Assembly (NCBI GenBank): GCA_003254885.1
Contig: QANT01003172.1
Span: 1 to 64,000, forward strand
Source of the DNA: Purshia tridentata
Taxonomy: Eukaryota; Streptophyta; Magnoliopsida; Rosales; Rosaceae
Direction: 5' to 3'
DNA: 64,000 bases
Below, piece after piece: positions 11,457-25,223 of this stretch. The first letter of the stretch is position 1; each line of letters opens with the position of its first letter. Position numbers and translations under genes: made by a program. A model generated the notes under the pieces. That model saw nothing but the letters and a program-made list of their open reading frames with translations, did no database searches and was not told the DNA's origin.

Positions 11457-12008
11457 TTACCCCATCATCAATTCAAACTCATCAAAATCAACCTTCCCAT
11501 CCAAGTTCAAATCCACAACCTTCACCATCTTCTCAATCTCATCCATATCCCACCCATTGCCCAACCCCAAACACTCCAACACCCTCTTCAACTCCACAGC
11601 CTCTATAAACCCATCACCATCCTCATCAAAAATCTTGAATGCTTCATGCAGCAGCTCACTTCTCTTAGACCCATCCTCCTCCTCCAACCTACCAAGAACC
11701 TCTTGCACTGGCACTTCTTGATCATCCCCTGGCAAGTCAAAGCTGGACTTGCCTTTCTCCTCAAGGCATATCAGCCCGAGATTCGCCACCACTCTCCGGG
11801 CTTTTTCCTTCTTGATTCTCCCATTGGTTTCCATCCCAAACACAGTGATCAGTGCTCTTGCCACAGGGTCTTCAACTTTGCTTGCAGCATTTTGTGGTTT
11901 GCAATTGGGATGTTGTTGTTCATCAGCTGCTATGCTTGGCCTTGAGATTCTTCCAAAGACCTGCACCAAGTCACCAATCAATCTAGAGCATACTCCAGTT
12001 AGGCCCAT
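11457..12008 (-). CDS. Calmodulin-like EF-hand protein (CML45/46-like)
   Basis: Intronless gene of 183 aa, read from the ATG at 12008. Two good EF-hand loops lie at the C-terminus: D128 to E139 (DEDGDGFIEAVE) and D166 to E177 (DLNLDGKVDFDE), each with acidic residues at positions 1, 3 or 5, and 12. A degenerate EF-hand (GMETNGRIKKEK, about 58-69) lies in the N-terminal half, preceded by a long non-calmodulin extension. This layout, with a divergent N-terminus and one paired C-terminal lobe, is typical of plant CML proteins that sense calcium and regulate partner proteins. The frame stays open for a further 45 bases upstream but without another ATG. A TATA box about 95 bases upstream supports the start. 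Confidence 0.85.
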   Translation of the reverse strand: MGLTGVCSRLIGDLVQVFGRISRPSIAADEQQHPNCKPQNAASKVEDPVARALITVFGMETNGRIKKEKARRVVANLGLICLEEKGKSSFDLPGDDQEVPVQEVLGRLEEEDGSKRSELLHEAFKIFDEDGDGFIEAVELKRVLECLGLGNGWDMDEIEKMVKVVDLNLDGKVDFDEFELMMG

Positions 12009-12101
12009 GATGTGCTTAATCAGTGTTTTGCAAAATGGACAACTTGAAAACACTACTAAATGAAATGTGTATGATTTCCTTCATAGCTACTGTGTGCACA
12101 G

Positions 12102-12110
12102 TTTTATAGT
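12102..12110 (-). promoter_or_regulatory. TATA box of the CML gene
   Basis: On the minus strand CTATAAAAC lies about 95 bases before the CML start codon, which would give a leader of about 60-65 bases. It is the only TATA-like motif at a suitable distance. Confidence 0.5.
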
Positions 12111-13865
12111 GGGAACCATGATGAAATACTCCCTGGTTGTTTTGGTAAACTACATAAATGCCATTATAACAATAATTAATGGTAATAATTGTTTGATTAA
12201 TCTTCAAGATTCCTGAGAAGCTGGCAATTGTTATTGAATATAAATTGTAAGTGGCACTGATGCATTGCACTAAGAATACTATCACAGTGATTAAAAAAGT
12301 TGGTCGGGTGTATCAACAACACTTAAAAATAATGCTGGCTATAATGATCTTGCATTCTACTGGCAAAAAAGAAAAAAAAAACATATTGTTTTTGTTTGGA
12401 AACAGCATAGGAACTTCTCCATGACCTTGAAGGGATCAATCCAAGGAACAAAGATCCCACATAATGGACAGTTTTAAATTGATGTATCAACTTCTCACTT
12501 ACTATAAATATACACATTCTTGTGTAAGAAATTTGTTTTGCTTATATTTTGTGTTGATATATACTTGCTATTATGTTTATACTTAGTCGCTATCGTTTTG
12601 AGTTTAGAATTAAACGTTATAGAATTAGCTCTCTAATTATCTTCATTCTAAATAAAGCAGTGGAAGATAATTTAAATTAGTGAAGCTCAAAGAAATCAAA
12701 TTTTTTTTAGTGCAGAATTGCAGATCATGAATTTGCTTGCAACTATTTTAGAGTGCACATGAAAGGGCAGAAAACGCGTTTTATAGTTATATATTCGTAC
12801 TGGCAACATCCATTAATTATTCTCTTATAATTTGTCAATTGAATATTGGCAGTCTGCATCCACTGCCCATCAGGCCATCATCTCACGTGGGATCTAATAT
12901 ACTATTTTAAACGTTCCATGTGGATGAAAATTCAAGAAACAATTTATAAAGTCATGGCAATGTTTTTATGAGAGAGAGAGAGAATTCTAGGGTCCTATTT
13001 ATTAAGCAGCTCAGTGACTAATTTGTAGATCGAGGGCCATTAACTTATTCATAGTGTGAGTTAATGGATATGGTTTCTCCACTTACCTTGACATTGCATG
13101 GCTTTTAATTTCAATCTTGTACTTAATTTATTTTTGAGTTTTAATTATTATTCAAACCTAAATCATAAAATATGTCACATAGGACTCAAATGAAAAAGGT
13201 AATTCCGAAGCAAGTAAAAAGTCCATTTCTGATAGAAATCAAATCAGCGCCATTTGGAGAATGTGATTTCAAATCTGGGGATTTGCTTAATATTATTTTA
13301 TATAGTTAAGTTACTTGATTGGACTATTAAAATCCAAATATATGATATATCAATATTTGAACTTTAAAAAAAAACAAACGGAGATTTCAAATGATTCATT
13401 GCATATACAGTTATGTCAAACTCATTTCAGATTTATTGTACTTAGTTGTTTTAACAAAATTGTATCTAATGTTTTTATAACTTTAATTCATTAATTTATT
13501 CTCAAATCTAAATCCTCTAATTTAAAATTTTTTCATCCAAATGGAAACAGAAGTTTGTAATTTCTTGGTGAGGAAACAGAAGTGATACTTTATGAAATCT
13601 GTAGCCCAACTTTCTTCCTTACCCACCAAGAAAAAATAACAAAAAAAATCATCAACCAAGGAAAAAGTTTATAAGGAATCATTTCAAATGTGCTAATTTG
13701 TTCATCTTTAGTATATGCACTGTTCACACAGTTCATATTAATATCACTATAATTATATACAAATTCATTTGTGGGTAAAACCATTATATTGGAATCAAAA
13801 TATGTGGTGCAAGTTATAACTTGCAATTACAATGACAATGAAGGGTAAAAAGGCTTTTTCCAGCC
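12111..13865. other. Intergenic, no gene seen
   Basis: AT-rich spacer between the divergently read CML promoter and the 3' end of the ABC1-kinase gene. It contains a short GA run near 12971 and no coding signal I can support. The part next to 13865 is probably the 3' UTR of the ABC1-kinase gene. Confidence 0.5.
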
Positions 13866-16800
13866 TCAATTAATCAAAGGTTTTACAGGATTTGACTGTT
13901 CATTAGTTCCCATCTCTCCGAATCTTGAATAATCCTCTGGCACCGGGATATTTAATTCGGAACAAACAAAATGAATGATTTTTCCAGTCTCAGCACCAAA
14001 GGACATTTTATTCAAGGTTACAGCAATGGTAAACCTATTTTTTATATCACAGTAACCAGTTGATCCACCCATTCCGGAGTGCCCAAAACCAATTAGGGAC
14101 CCCTCCTTCGAATAGTACCTCTTAAACCCAAGTCCAAATTTCCCATCTGGCTTAGCCAAATCTGCATAATCGCCCATACCCAAGAAAGCATCATGAATTC
14201 TGGGATTGCTAAATATCTTACCAACATTGTCTTTTTGAGGACTGGGACGCTCTATGACTTCAGGCATACCGGTGTCGCTTCCATTATTATCACTGCTAGT
14301 GTTTCTACAATGACTACCAATCTCGGGATCCTGTGGGGTTAGCTCATATTTATTAGTCCTGAACTTTAAAACAGCACCAAACTTCTTGCTTTTGCTGCCT
14401 TTCTGCGTTTTGGGTGACTTTTGGTTTTGGGCAGGAAACTTAGGAATGTGAGGGTGGCTACCAAGAGCTGGCTTAGAGGAAGAGGAATGAGGTGGTGGAA
14501 CAACACCACCATCAACTAAGGCTGCATAATAACGTGCAAGAGCACGGGCTGAGCAATGTCCATTAGCTGCAGGTATGATGGCACGACGAATGTTCAGCAT
14601 GTTAAATAGAGCAGGCAGCATGGTTGCAAGTTGCATAACTTTGTCTGGCTGGAAGGAGGAGGGCAGGTCAGAACGACTGCTAATCCCCGGAAGCTTCTTA
14701 AGGTCATCTGTAATTGGTGAAAGGGTTGCAAGTCGGGATTCCACACCTAGGAGAAAGGCAAAGAGGCACGGTAATGAAAAAATAAACAAAAGGAAAGCCC
14801 AGATTTATGATTACCGGTACTATCCGATAAATCTGAAAATTCTTACAACTGAAACAATAATTTCATCAATTTCATATAGATGGCAAACAACATAAAGTAA
14901 ATTGTATTTACCTGAAAAAAAAAAAGGTTAATTGTAGATAAACTAAAATAAAGTGTGATTGCATAGTCGTACATATATATTCCTTGCATTTAAATGAAGC
15001 AAAAACATAGGACACTTGCCTGGAGGAATCCCAATATATAACTCGCCATCAAGCTGGAGGGGGTGAATGATTGCTTCTTCAAGAATCTCCTTAAATTTCC
15101 TCCCAGATGCATGCTGTTACGTCCAAACAGATAAATCAGAACAATGGCAAAGCAAGCTCTGAACATGGAAATTCACAAGCCTATGAACAATTTATTTAAT
15201 TATCTCCCTTTGGTTTGAGCATATCAAATTGACAATCCATCACATTATGCATGCACAAATCACACCAGAGAGTGGGAGAGATCATGGTTTCAGAAATCAC
15301 TATCAAAGAAATTTAAGAACGCTGGCCAGGTGAAATGTCAGCAAGAACGAATTCAAAAACCAATCCTCAGGCAATGAAATCCCATAAAGCTTCTGATTAC
15401 TGTCAACATTGACACTTGCACTCAATTGGAAGTGTAGTAACAAATTTATTAAAAACCAAAACAGGGGACCCATCAAACTTGTCTACTACTTTTAAGGAAA
15501 TAACTAAAATAAACGCAACTAAAGAGTACCTGAATGCTAAGGACAAAGTACCTCAAAGGTGATAATGTCAGGGCAAAGGGAAGAAAAATGCTTGAAGTTG
15601 CTTAAAACTGTCTCTCTTTCTTTTTTTCTTTCCAATTTTCTTTTTCCTGGCAATTTTCACTCACAAACCCAACAGGGGTTGAACCTTCACCCCATACTTA
15701 TGTAGGGAGAAGGTGCCATTGGCGGCTTGGCCCAAAGGCCATTGGAAAAGTGGTTTTCTTTCTTACTAGAAAATAGGGGAAACACAGCAATGCTTTGAAA
15801 TGGCATCCTTAGTCATTTCTAATGATACCTTTCCTTTAGTGGGGTATAAAAAGTTGAAAATATCTAAAAAGGAAAATAGACATTGAATAATATTCTGAAA
15901 CATTCACAGGCAATATACCTCAATGATTCCACCACATATCCAACCATACGATAAATAGTGATACAACTGCTCCTGGCCAGGTTCAGTCTCAGGTGTTGAC
16001 ATGGCAATGCGATTTAAACACTCCTCCCAGTCAGACATAAGTAAAGGGTTTTCCCTGCTAATAACGTCTGCCAAGGCATTGTGCAGTCCAGTTGTATGGT
16101 TAAGCACATGATGGACCTAAATATAAAAAGAAACAAATAATCACAGAAATATAATACAAAATTTATAGCTTTAGTGGAATTGGATTAAGTATATCAGGAC
16201 TTGAATCGTAAATTATATACATTTATGAGATCTTTTCTATTTGATCCAAATTCTGGCCATATATTTGCAACACTTTCCTCGAGCTTCAATTTTCTGAAAT
16301 GCAGAATAATTAGAACATTTACCTAGTTGATCAACATTATAACCAAATTATACTAAAATAAGTAAATTTAGATAACAGCAACCCTAACTATAATTTTCAA
16401 GTAAATAATTAACGTATATGGAGAAAGATACTATCATAAAAAGTTGAAAAAAGTTCCTTTGTTAAGATATTATTTTAAAACAATGTAGTCAACATACACT
16501 CTAGTCATTTGATCAAACTACTCCCTGAGCATGCCATGCACCACATCAACTTTTTCTTTTGATGGATCTTATCATGGTGGTTTAAAATGCAAAGGACTTC
16601 CTGGTGTGCAGAATGAAATGGGCAATCCAGACTCCTCATACAATAAAAATACTAGCTATCAGGCCATGACGACACTAAACTAGAAATGAAATCCTAAAAC
16701 AGGAACAACATGCCCAAGTGACTAGGGGACAGATTTTATACAAGCAAAAGACAAATAACCCAGTAAGTTTTTGGAAGACAGCATAGCAACAGATTTGACA

Positions 16801-19800
16801 ACATGGAAACATACTAAAACGCACCCGGTGTCAATCAGCCAATGTAACATTCCAGCTGTTATACCCTTTGTCACAGAAAAAACTGGAAAAAGGCTGTCAG
16901 GCTGAACTGGACGAGGATCATATTTACCCAGCACTCCAGCAGCAGTATCAATAATAACCTCTCCATCTTTGTAGGCACATACCTTCATACAAAATCATGA
17001 AAATTTGCTTCATAATATTAAATGAAGAAAGAATCAAAGAAACAAACAATTTATCAGTTTACCTATATACAACATATATGAGACAATTTTCATTTTGGAA
17101 AGTCATGCATTAAAAAGAAATTTATCAAACTTGATAGTCATTTTACACTATCAATTGAAAAGTTCATGAAAAAAACATCTTGATTATTGTAACTCCCAAT
17201 TTAATCTCTTACTATCATACATCTTTTATCTCACAATTAATTGAATTTAATTCCATTTTATAATGGTACACTTGCTTTTGATTGAATTTCAATATGTATG
17301 CACTGCTCTTATACAGAAAAAAAAAAATCTTACTTACCTCACCTCAGTCTTTGTATACTCCTTCAATACACAGGCATAAGCAAATATAAATAGAAAATTT
17401 CAAGGATTGAGGATTTATGCAACTACAACTCAAAACCATAAAAGTAACTAATTAGCATAATTAGTTATTTGAACCTTTATAATAAAACTTTAAGGGGAAT
17501 GGATCAACATTCAAATAACATACAACATCATTGTAATGAAACTGAGAGTTGATATGGCAGAATATAAGAGCACATATAAGATAAACACATTATCAAGCTT
17601 TATTATACATAAGTAGAAAAAGACCATTCAGATTTCAATGGCAACATATCCATATATAAATTGGTGCACACCTGAATTCCAAGTATTTTATTATTATTCC
17701 CCAACTCCACTAGGAATTGCCTCAGCTTGGACTCTACATCAGAATTGGCAGGTGTGTCATAAATCCACTGATCATTTACCATTGGTCCTCTATTAATGTT
17801 TCTGAAAATTCATGTTCGGTTCCATCAGAAATGAACTAGATATGGCAACAATAAACTGAGACAAAATAATATTCACGATAGACTCACCCTTGAAGAACAG
17901 ATTCAGCAAATGGTCTCATGATATCTAAGTATACAATGCGGACATTCATTGTAGAAGAAAGCCCTAAATCCGAGTTAAATGAAAAATTAAGTTAAATAAA
18001 AAACTAAAAAGGTATAACTATTTAACACTAATATCACCGGAGAACATTTTGAAACAGACCTCTGAGAAGATTGAGGACTCGTGCAAAAATTACAATATCA
18101 CCAGGAAATGCATCAACCTAGTCAAAGGGATTCTAAATTAAGCATGATGCATATAGTCAATAAACATAGAAGAGAAATACAATGGATAGGAAGACATTAT
18201 ACAAAAACTTACTGGATTAAAGCGTTTAACCTCTTTTTGGTTAAGTTTCATCTTATCCTGTATAACCTTCACGTTTTTCGCTCTTTGATCCACCAAAGAT
18301 TTCATTGTTTCCTTAGGAAAATCATAAGTAAATAAGTAACACCGAATAGAATAGGACTCACAAAATTGCAAAAAAACAAACAATCTAACAAGTCCAAATT
18401 GCATAATCACAAAACTCATTGCATGCTCACAAAAGACTCGTTTGCTGGTGTTGTGCTACGGAAGAATACAGTTGTTATCTCCATTGCCTGCTCTGGTATA
18501 TCTAGGCGCAACCTAAGTCCCATTTCTGCAAAAGCAGACAATAGAGCAACATGGTCCCCCTGTGACAAAAAGCATTGTATATGATCTCATAAGTCAAAAG
18601 TATTACTTTTTAGCAGTCATAAGAAAGGGCATGCAGATTAATAAAATACTCAGGGAGACAAATAGAATTTAAACACATTATTATTCCTCACTGAGTCATG
18701 TAAGTGAATGCAGATTTGTTGCCCATTTATATTTATAGTGCTTTTAATCATTACAGTGCTCTTAATTTGGTTGGCAAAGCTGATCCTAGGCATCTAAAAG
18801 GAAAGGCAATAACTAAAAATATCTTGCGCATAAAAAACCATGCCATAAGAAGAATCACAGCATTAGTGATTACTGTTTCATTCTGTAGATATTAATTCAT
18901 AATGGCTCTGAAAGCCATCATCAGATGCCAAGGTCAATACTTTCAAAGCATAGAGTCTACTCATCTAAAATTCTCAGCATCAAATTAACAGTATGAAAAC
19001 GAAACTAAAAGAGGCTTGTACAAACCTCAGCAGATGCCAAGAACATCTTTGCCAGTGCTTGTTTAACAGAACTTGATAGTTTCTTTGTAAGCCCAAAGTC
19101 AAGCAAAACAGGATGATGTGGAGGTTCCTTGCTAACAAGAAAATTTCCTGTAAAAAGGAACTCAGTGAGCAGTAAACCAAGTAGAGTATAACATTTTGCA
19201 AACATGTTCACTAATGAATTAGTTGTTCCAAACAAAATACCAGGTGAAAAAAACAGAGGGGGAAGAGGGATACCAGGATGAGGGTCACCATTAAAAAATC
19301 CATCAACATAGATTTGGTGGGCATATGCACGTGTGATTTCTTCAATAACCTTTTGTTTGTTAACACCAAATGCTTCCAATGATTCCATGTCATTTAAACG
19401 AATGCCATCCATAAACTCTGAAATGAGGACTTTCTCGGTTGACTGTCAACAAAAGAAGCTGGATATATGAAAAAAAAGGAAAGGCAACAGCTATTATTTA
19501 AAGAAATAAATCAGTTTTTAGTCACTAAACCTTTCTGTACCACAATATATTATCCTCAGATTTTTCATATTAACTGAGACATGTTTTTAATGAGAACCTG
19601 AGACATGTTATGAGAGAGTCACAAACAATCTCAAATCCCTATATCCTAGAATATTTAATACTGTTCTCAGTTAAATGAAATCCTGCTTGCAGACTCATAT
19701 GATATTAGGAGAATGAAGCAGATAGTACCTGAATAACCTCTGGAATTAAAACATCCACTCGATCGGCGGATGTGTTATCATCACATTTTGTTTTGCAGCC

Positions 19801-22098
19801 AAGATTTTTAGACACAGTTCTAGTGTTCTCTACAGAAACAGAGTAGCATAAACAAAATTCAATGTTCAGAACAAATGGAATAAGCATATTTAACACAAAA
19901 CTATCATCAAAGTTACCAAAACTAAAATGATAAATATAAGAATTCAAAAGTATGACAAAATCTAGGAGTATGGCTGACAGGTAATTCATAATTAACAGTA
20001 AACTGAGTGGTCACTTTGGAAAATGGGGTCCAAGCATTTTCAACATCACATCGCCTCATGCTGAACAAATTCATTAAAAAATAACAAAATCAAACAAATT
20101 ACCACACAGACGTACGAGTAAATACACATTCCCTCAACCAAATTCCTCCTGGATCACAAAGTGGCCTACACATAATTGCCCTCCTAACCTGTACTACTAT
20201 AGAAAGGGGGTTTTCCTACACTTTTTTCTACAAAGAATGCCCCCAAAGATTAACAGCCTTATAATGTGAGGACACTTTTATCTTAAATTATAATTGGTCC
20301 TTCCTTTCTTGAAAAAGAGGGATCCCACTTTAGTAGCTCATTATATATATAAACACTCTCCACTGAAACTCCACCTCATCCTACTATAGCTCTATTTTCC
20401 CCACAACCACACATGTATGTTTCAGAAAAAATAGGAAAGCAAATTCACACGCATGTCAGAAGGCTAGTACAAGAATTATTAAGTGTCTTTAATGACTAAT
20501 TCAGAAAAAAATGATTGTACCAGCTTCATGATTGAAGTCAAGTTCTTTGGGACATTCTTTGCACCATTCATCTATCATGGGATTAAAATTGTACTGAGGC
20601 TCTGCCCATGCTATCCAGTCAACAATTGACTTTGCATTCTTCAAGTCCTGCAAAACAAAAGTATATCCAACAATAATGTGGCAACCCCATCTTAATTTTA
20701 TTTTTAACCAGAAATTTTAAAAGCCAAAGCATGATAACCTCCAATATAACTGTTTTGATTCCCTCATGTTGCACTTTAACAACTACTTCCTGCCCATTAA
20801 GCAGGGTTGCACGATGGACTTGTGCTATCTGCATGAAGTAGAATGAAAACCAATAAGATTTTTTTTTTTTTTGGAATCATTNTTTTGAATCATTAGAGTA
20901 TCAGTTAACAATGACCTAATCTAAGTGCCTATATTTGTTCACTCCACTGCAAAGGGTCTAAAAATCTTACTGAAGCTGTTGCCAAAGGAACTTCCACAAA
21001 ATCTGAGAACAACTCATCCATTGATTTTCCCAACTCCTTCTGTATAGTTCGACAAACCTGTGCAAAAAAAGTTTGCAGTATATCCAATGAAACACCAGAT
21101 GATACATACTATAAAATTGGGAGAGAAGGTGGGTGAGGGGAGGTCAAAAGGTAAAACGCATGCTGAAATATTCAGAATTTCTGTATACACACAGGAAATG
21201 AAGATGTTAGCAAACCAAATGAAACCTCAGATCCCTAATTATCAAAGTATCTCATTAACCAATAGGATAATGATTCAAATTGACAAAACTGTTATACTCA
21301 GTGCCTCCTGTGGTGCCATTTTGTTGAAATCATTGTTGTGCCCACAACTTCCACCAACGTTTACCAGTTTAAAATTTAAATGGCACAACCTTTACTATTT
21401 AATAGCCCAAATTGGACATCAGGATCCAACTACTAATGACAAATTTAAGCCTCCTAGAATCAAAGAGCAAACCCGACAAAAAATCCATATCAACACTGAC
21501 TACAATTATCACAATCCAATGGATGTTTCAGATTTAATTAAACAAAGTTAGTGGGAAATATTTTCAAACGGTTTATAGTTTCAAGTGAATACAAGATACA
21601 TCAATAACATCAATCAAGCAGATATGGGTTTTATAGAACGTCCAAGCCATCATTGTTGAACATGGCTACGGTATTTTGATATTAAAGTTTGGAAACTATA
21701 GAGACAACCTCTTGCAAAGGACGAGGGGGAAGAGAGTCCTGTAATTGCTTGAGAAGGCATATATATGCCTCAGGAAGTACATCAGCCCGTGTAGATAGAT
21801 ATTGCCCAAGTTTCACCCACAAACCTTCCAACTCTACTATCAAACTGAGAACACGTTTAGCATTGCGCTGATGAGCATTTTCCCATAAAGCAGCTCCTTT
21901 AGTTTTGCTAATCCATTTCTCTCTTTGTTGTAAAGCCTTCAGAAATAAAGAAATAACAACGTAATATAGTCTTCTAAAATTAAATAGCCTATCTATACGT
22001 GAACAGAAAGGAATGAACTTTACCTTGTAATCGAGGTATATCATTAAAGCAACTGCACATACTTTTATGCGTCTTCTGTAAATGTTTCCCCTTCCCAT
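13866..22098 (-). CDS. ABC1/UbiB atypical kinase fused to a beta-lactamase-like domain (At5g24810 type)
   Basis: Eighteen coding exons on the minus strand, about 964 aa: 22098-22024, 21936-21709, 21057-20971, 20828-20739, 20647-20521, 19829-19729, 19442-19274, 19147-19026, 18559-18431, 18311-18213, 18117-18060, 17963-17888, 17801-17672, 16982-16825, 16293-16221, 16116-15919, 15113-15020 and 14746-13866. The N-terminal half shows ABC1 kinase hallmarks: KLGQ (about residue 67), the Ala-rich loop ATASIAQVHRA (about 127-137), DPHPGNFLV, and DFG (about 308). The C-terminal half resembles class C beta-lactamases, with SVTK (about 533) carrying the nucleophile Ser and Lys, then YLSYG (about 628) and HSGMGG (about 905-910). 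The kinase-lactamase fusion is conserved in plants but its substrate is unknown. ABC1 proteins usually act in plastids or mitochondria on prenyl-lipid metabolism. The exon 2 donor (GAG|GTTGTC) is weak. One intron is GC-AG. Confidence 0.92.
14747..15019 (-). other. GC-AG intron in the ABC1-kinase gene
   Basis: Exon 17 ends CCTCCAG and the intron begins GCAAGT (minus strand, from 15019). It ends CCTAG before GTGTGGAATCC at 14746. Joining here restores the conserved IPPGVESRLATL reading in phase 1. No GT donor nearby does this. AG|GCAAGT is the standard consensus of the rare GC donor class. Confidence 0.85.
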
Positions 22099-25094
22099 CA
22101 AAGGAGGCTAAATAAGTACAAATGGACCTAAGAGTAGTTTAAATTCGCAAATCCTTGCTTGGGGAAAAACAAAAAGAAATGGTCAGATTCTAGACTAAAT
22201 GGGTCCAAAGAAACCAGCATTGGCATGGTCTGTAACGGAAATAGAACACAAAAAATGTAGTTAGAATGTGTCCACAAGCTGCAAACTGAAATCAGAGCTG
22301 ACTACCTAGATTTAACCATATACGGCTAATATGAACAATTTAAAAGACAAGTTAAAAGGGGAAAAAAAGAAAAAAAAAAGGCTCAAGAAATGCAAATATT
22401 ACAAGATTTAAATTAAGTGAGCTTAAACTCCGAACAACTTAAATGATGAACGCATAAATTTGTAACAATAATAACAATTCCTTCTTATATCTGAAACTAA
22501 TACCCAAAAGTCATTTAAAGGATTTATCTTTGAAAGTGATCTTTCCACAACCTTTGCAATAACAGTATGAGAAGCAGGTCCATTAATACCATATCTACTT
22601 ATTAACATCAACCCTCATCATGTTGAGCCACTTCACTCTCATATTGAGCAGAAACTCACCAATATCAAACCTTTCAAGTGTTATTATTATGGTCAATGCA
22701 CCCAACTTCAACTTCTTTCTTTTGTTTCATTCAAAAATTTTCTTGCAATTGAATTTCACAATTGTATAATTCAATAAAATTTGAATTTATGGATGCAGCT
22801 TTAAATAAATTTATTAGTTTACTTGACTCCCACTTACCACATTAGTCTCCCCCAACAAAAAAAATTAGTAACAAATTCTTATGATATCACAACCTATTAC
22901 AATTCTAAACCAAATGGGCATAAAATCATATAAAAAAGTGTGAATAACAAAATTAATTACGAGAAAATCAATCGCATTAATCAGAAAGTTTCAGACGAAA
23001 ATTCAAAAGGGAAAAACTGAAAATATTAATAAACTTAATTATAGAAATGTTTCCACCTGAAGTCCCAAAGCGAGTTATTTGGACTGAGCGAAGCGAAAGC
23101 CAGAGAAGAAAGCTCTTCGAGAAGTATATAATTTTGAGGAGAAGAAGAGACGACTGATAGGCAAATGAAAATTCCTCGAAACGATCAGATTCTGGTGTCG
23201 TTTTCCTTCCGCGACTAGAATCTTCAATCTTTCGCTTTTCTTGTTTGTCGTTCGGATTTGTATCTCCTACCCGCTTGTGAAAGTGAGACTGGTGATTTGA
23301 CCACTGCCGGTGGGTGTTGTTGGATCACTGACTCCTCTAATCAGAAAAAAGAACAGCCGGTACATTGAAACAAGAAATATACGCGTCGCTATGCGATTGG
23401 CTGTTTGCGCAACAGCGTGTGAGGTTAGTATACAATGTCGCTAAGCTAATGGAATCAACGGTAAACGGATATGAAAACGAGGGCGAGCTTCGCGCGAAAT
23501 AAATTGTATAAAAAAACCAAAAAAGCAGTCGCGCGAAATGAAGGAATGTGGCCATTGGATCGCGTGAGAGAGAGGATCTCAACCGTCCATTTATTGAAAT
23601 CCGTGGCTCAAAGCTAGCCGCCTTCTCCCAATCTAGCTCTCTCTAGTCTTGCGGTCCATAAAGTCCATAAGAAAAATAGGTGATAGTTTTAGTCGGTGTT
23701 TTCCCTTTTTCTTTGTGCTGACTGCTGAGTTGGTGTTGATTTTCAATATTCATAGTCATTAGTTCATAAATTTAAAACCATAAGTCAATAATAATTATTA
23801 ATAAAATAAAAAAACCCATTGGTCAAAAACCAGATTGACCAATTCTTAATTTTCTTTGGAAAATCAGTGTTTTTTGAAGGCAATTGGGGATCAACAAGTT
23901 GGACTTTACCTCTAGGCAAGCGATTTTCTGCTAAGAATATGAGAGAAAAGTAAGTATATATTCTTCAATATGGTCACCACTTGTATATTTATCATCATAA
24001 TCAATACATGCGACACATATTCTTACCATAGTGGCGTAGCTAATTTAAGACCATAAAGGCTGTATAACCTTCCCAACAACTTTGAAAAATCCATTAGCAT
24101 ATGCCTACCAATTGTATAAGTGTATTAACAAAAATGATTCTCAAATTTGAAATTTAATTTAATTTTTCGACTATTAAAAGGTCAAGCTAATAACATAGTT
24201 AGTTGGCCTGTGACAAAACCCGGAAATGACTATTATTAGCATGAGAATTGGAATAGCAATCTGCATTCAAACTCTGGATTGGGCATATTCACCAAGAACC
24301 ATAAGGAGGTTGGATGCCTATATCTTAACTGGTGTGGTAAACATGGTTGCACATGAAAAGCTCTTTTCTTCAGATACAAGACATCCTCATTATTGGGGTC
24401 AAAAGCTGTCAGCCTAGTCGCAATCGAATAACCCTCTTCCGGAAACATATGATGATGATTTTGATCTTTTTGAGTGATGAATATGATCAGAGGACGGTGC
24501 TTCAAGGGACGACTGGGATCTACTCCTTGCTTTGGTAGCAGTATCAGCTCTCACGAGTACAGAAACAGCATCACAATATTTCAACAAACTTAGAAAACAA
24601 ATCAATTTTTCAATAATCTTAAGAGAAAGTTTCAATCTTCCAATAAATTTAGTAGGAATTCAATCTGATCCCCAACTCATAAATAACAAAAACAACCTGA
24701 AAGTAGAGAGAGAGAATATAATTCATCAGCAGGAATCAGAACATCTACGACTAGATTTATGAAAAAGGACGTTTGGAGATGAAGAGAACAAAAGGTTTGG
24801 AGGAGAAATAGACGGGAGAGAAATTTTTTTTTGTCAGGCCGAACACAGCACAAGTAAGTGGGTCGCGTCAAAATTTTTAGCCTATCATGCATAGCATAAC
24901 ACAGGTTAAGCACGACACGATTATTGACATAAAATATGAAAATGAGCCTGAATTAAGCACAATTTTTGTAATATTATTTTCTCCAATTTTAAAGAACTTT
25001 TTAACAAGAATATTCAATGTTCATGCAAAAAAATATAAATATTTAATTATAAATAAAAAATATTATAAGATTAATTTCTCACCCTAAAAAATAT

Positions 25095-25223
25095 GGGTAA
25101 TGTTAAGTGTATCACAATTTTGTATCATCTTGTGTACTATCTCTCTTGAAGAAGTGAGTCTCACCTCTATTAAAGAGGTGATATACAAAATTGTATCAAA
25201 ATGTGATACATCTAGTATTTTCC
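25095..25223. mobile_element. MITE-like palindromic element, 129 bp
   Basis: The left end GGGTAATGTTAAGTGTATCAC is an imperfect inverted copy of the right end (reverse complement GGAAAATACTAGATGTATCAC). Inner arms also pair: ACAATTTTGTA, and GTGAGACTCAC/CACCTCT against AGAGGTG. The whole unit could fold into one long hairpin. It is small, without coding capacity, and sits in A-rich flanks that obscure any target-site duplication. I would class it as a non-autonomous DNA transposon, superfamily undecided. Confidence 0.65.

Noticed and set aside
21060-21551. 163-codon plus-strand frame
   Set aside because: It starts at the exon 3 acceptor of the minus-strand ABC1-kinase gene and runs through the adjoining intron. 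No similarity to any family I know.
24226-24640. Overlapping short frames on both strands
   Set aside because: No family resemblance, no consistent frame and no splice-site context. They look like chance frames in AT-rich DNA.
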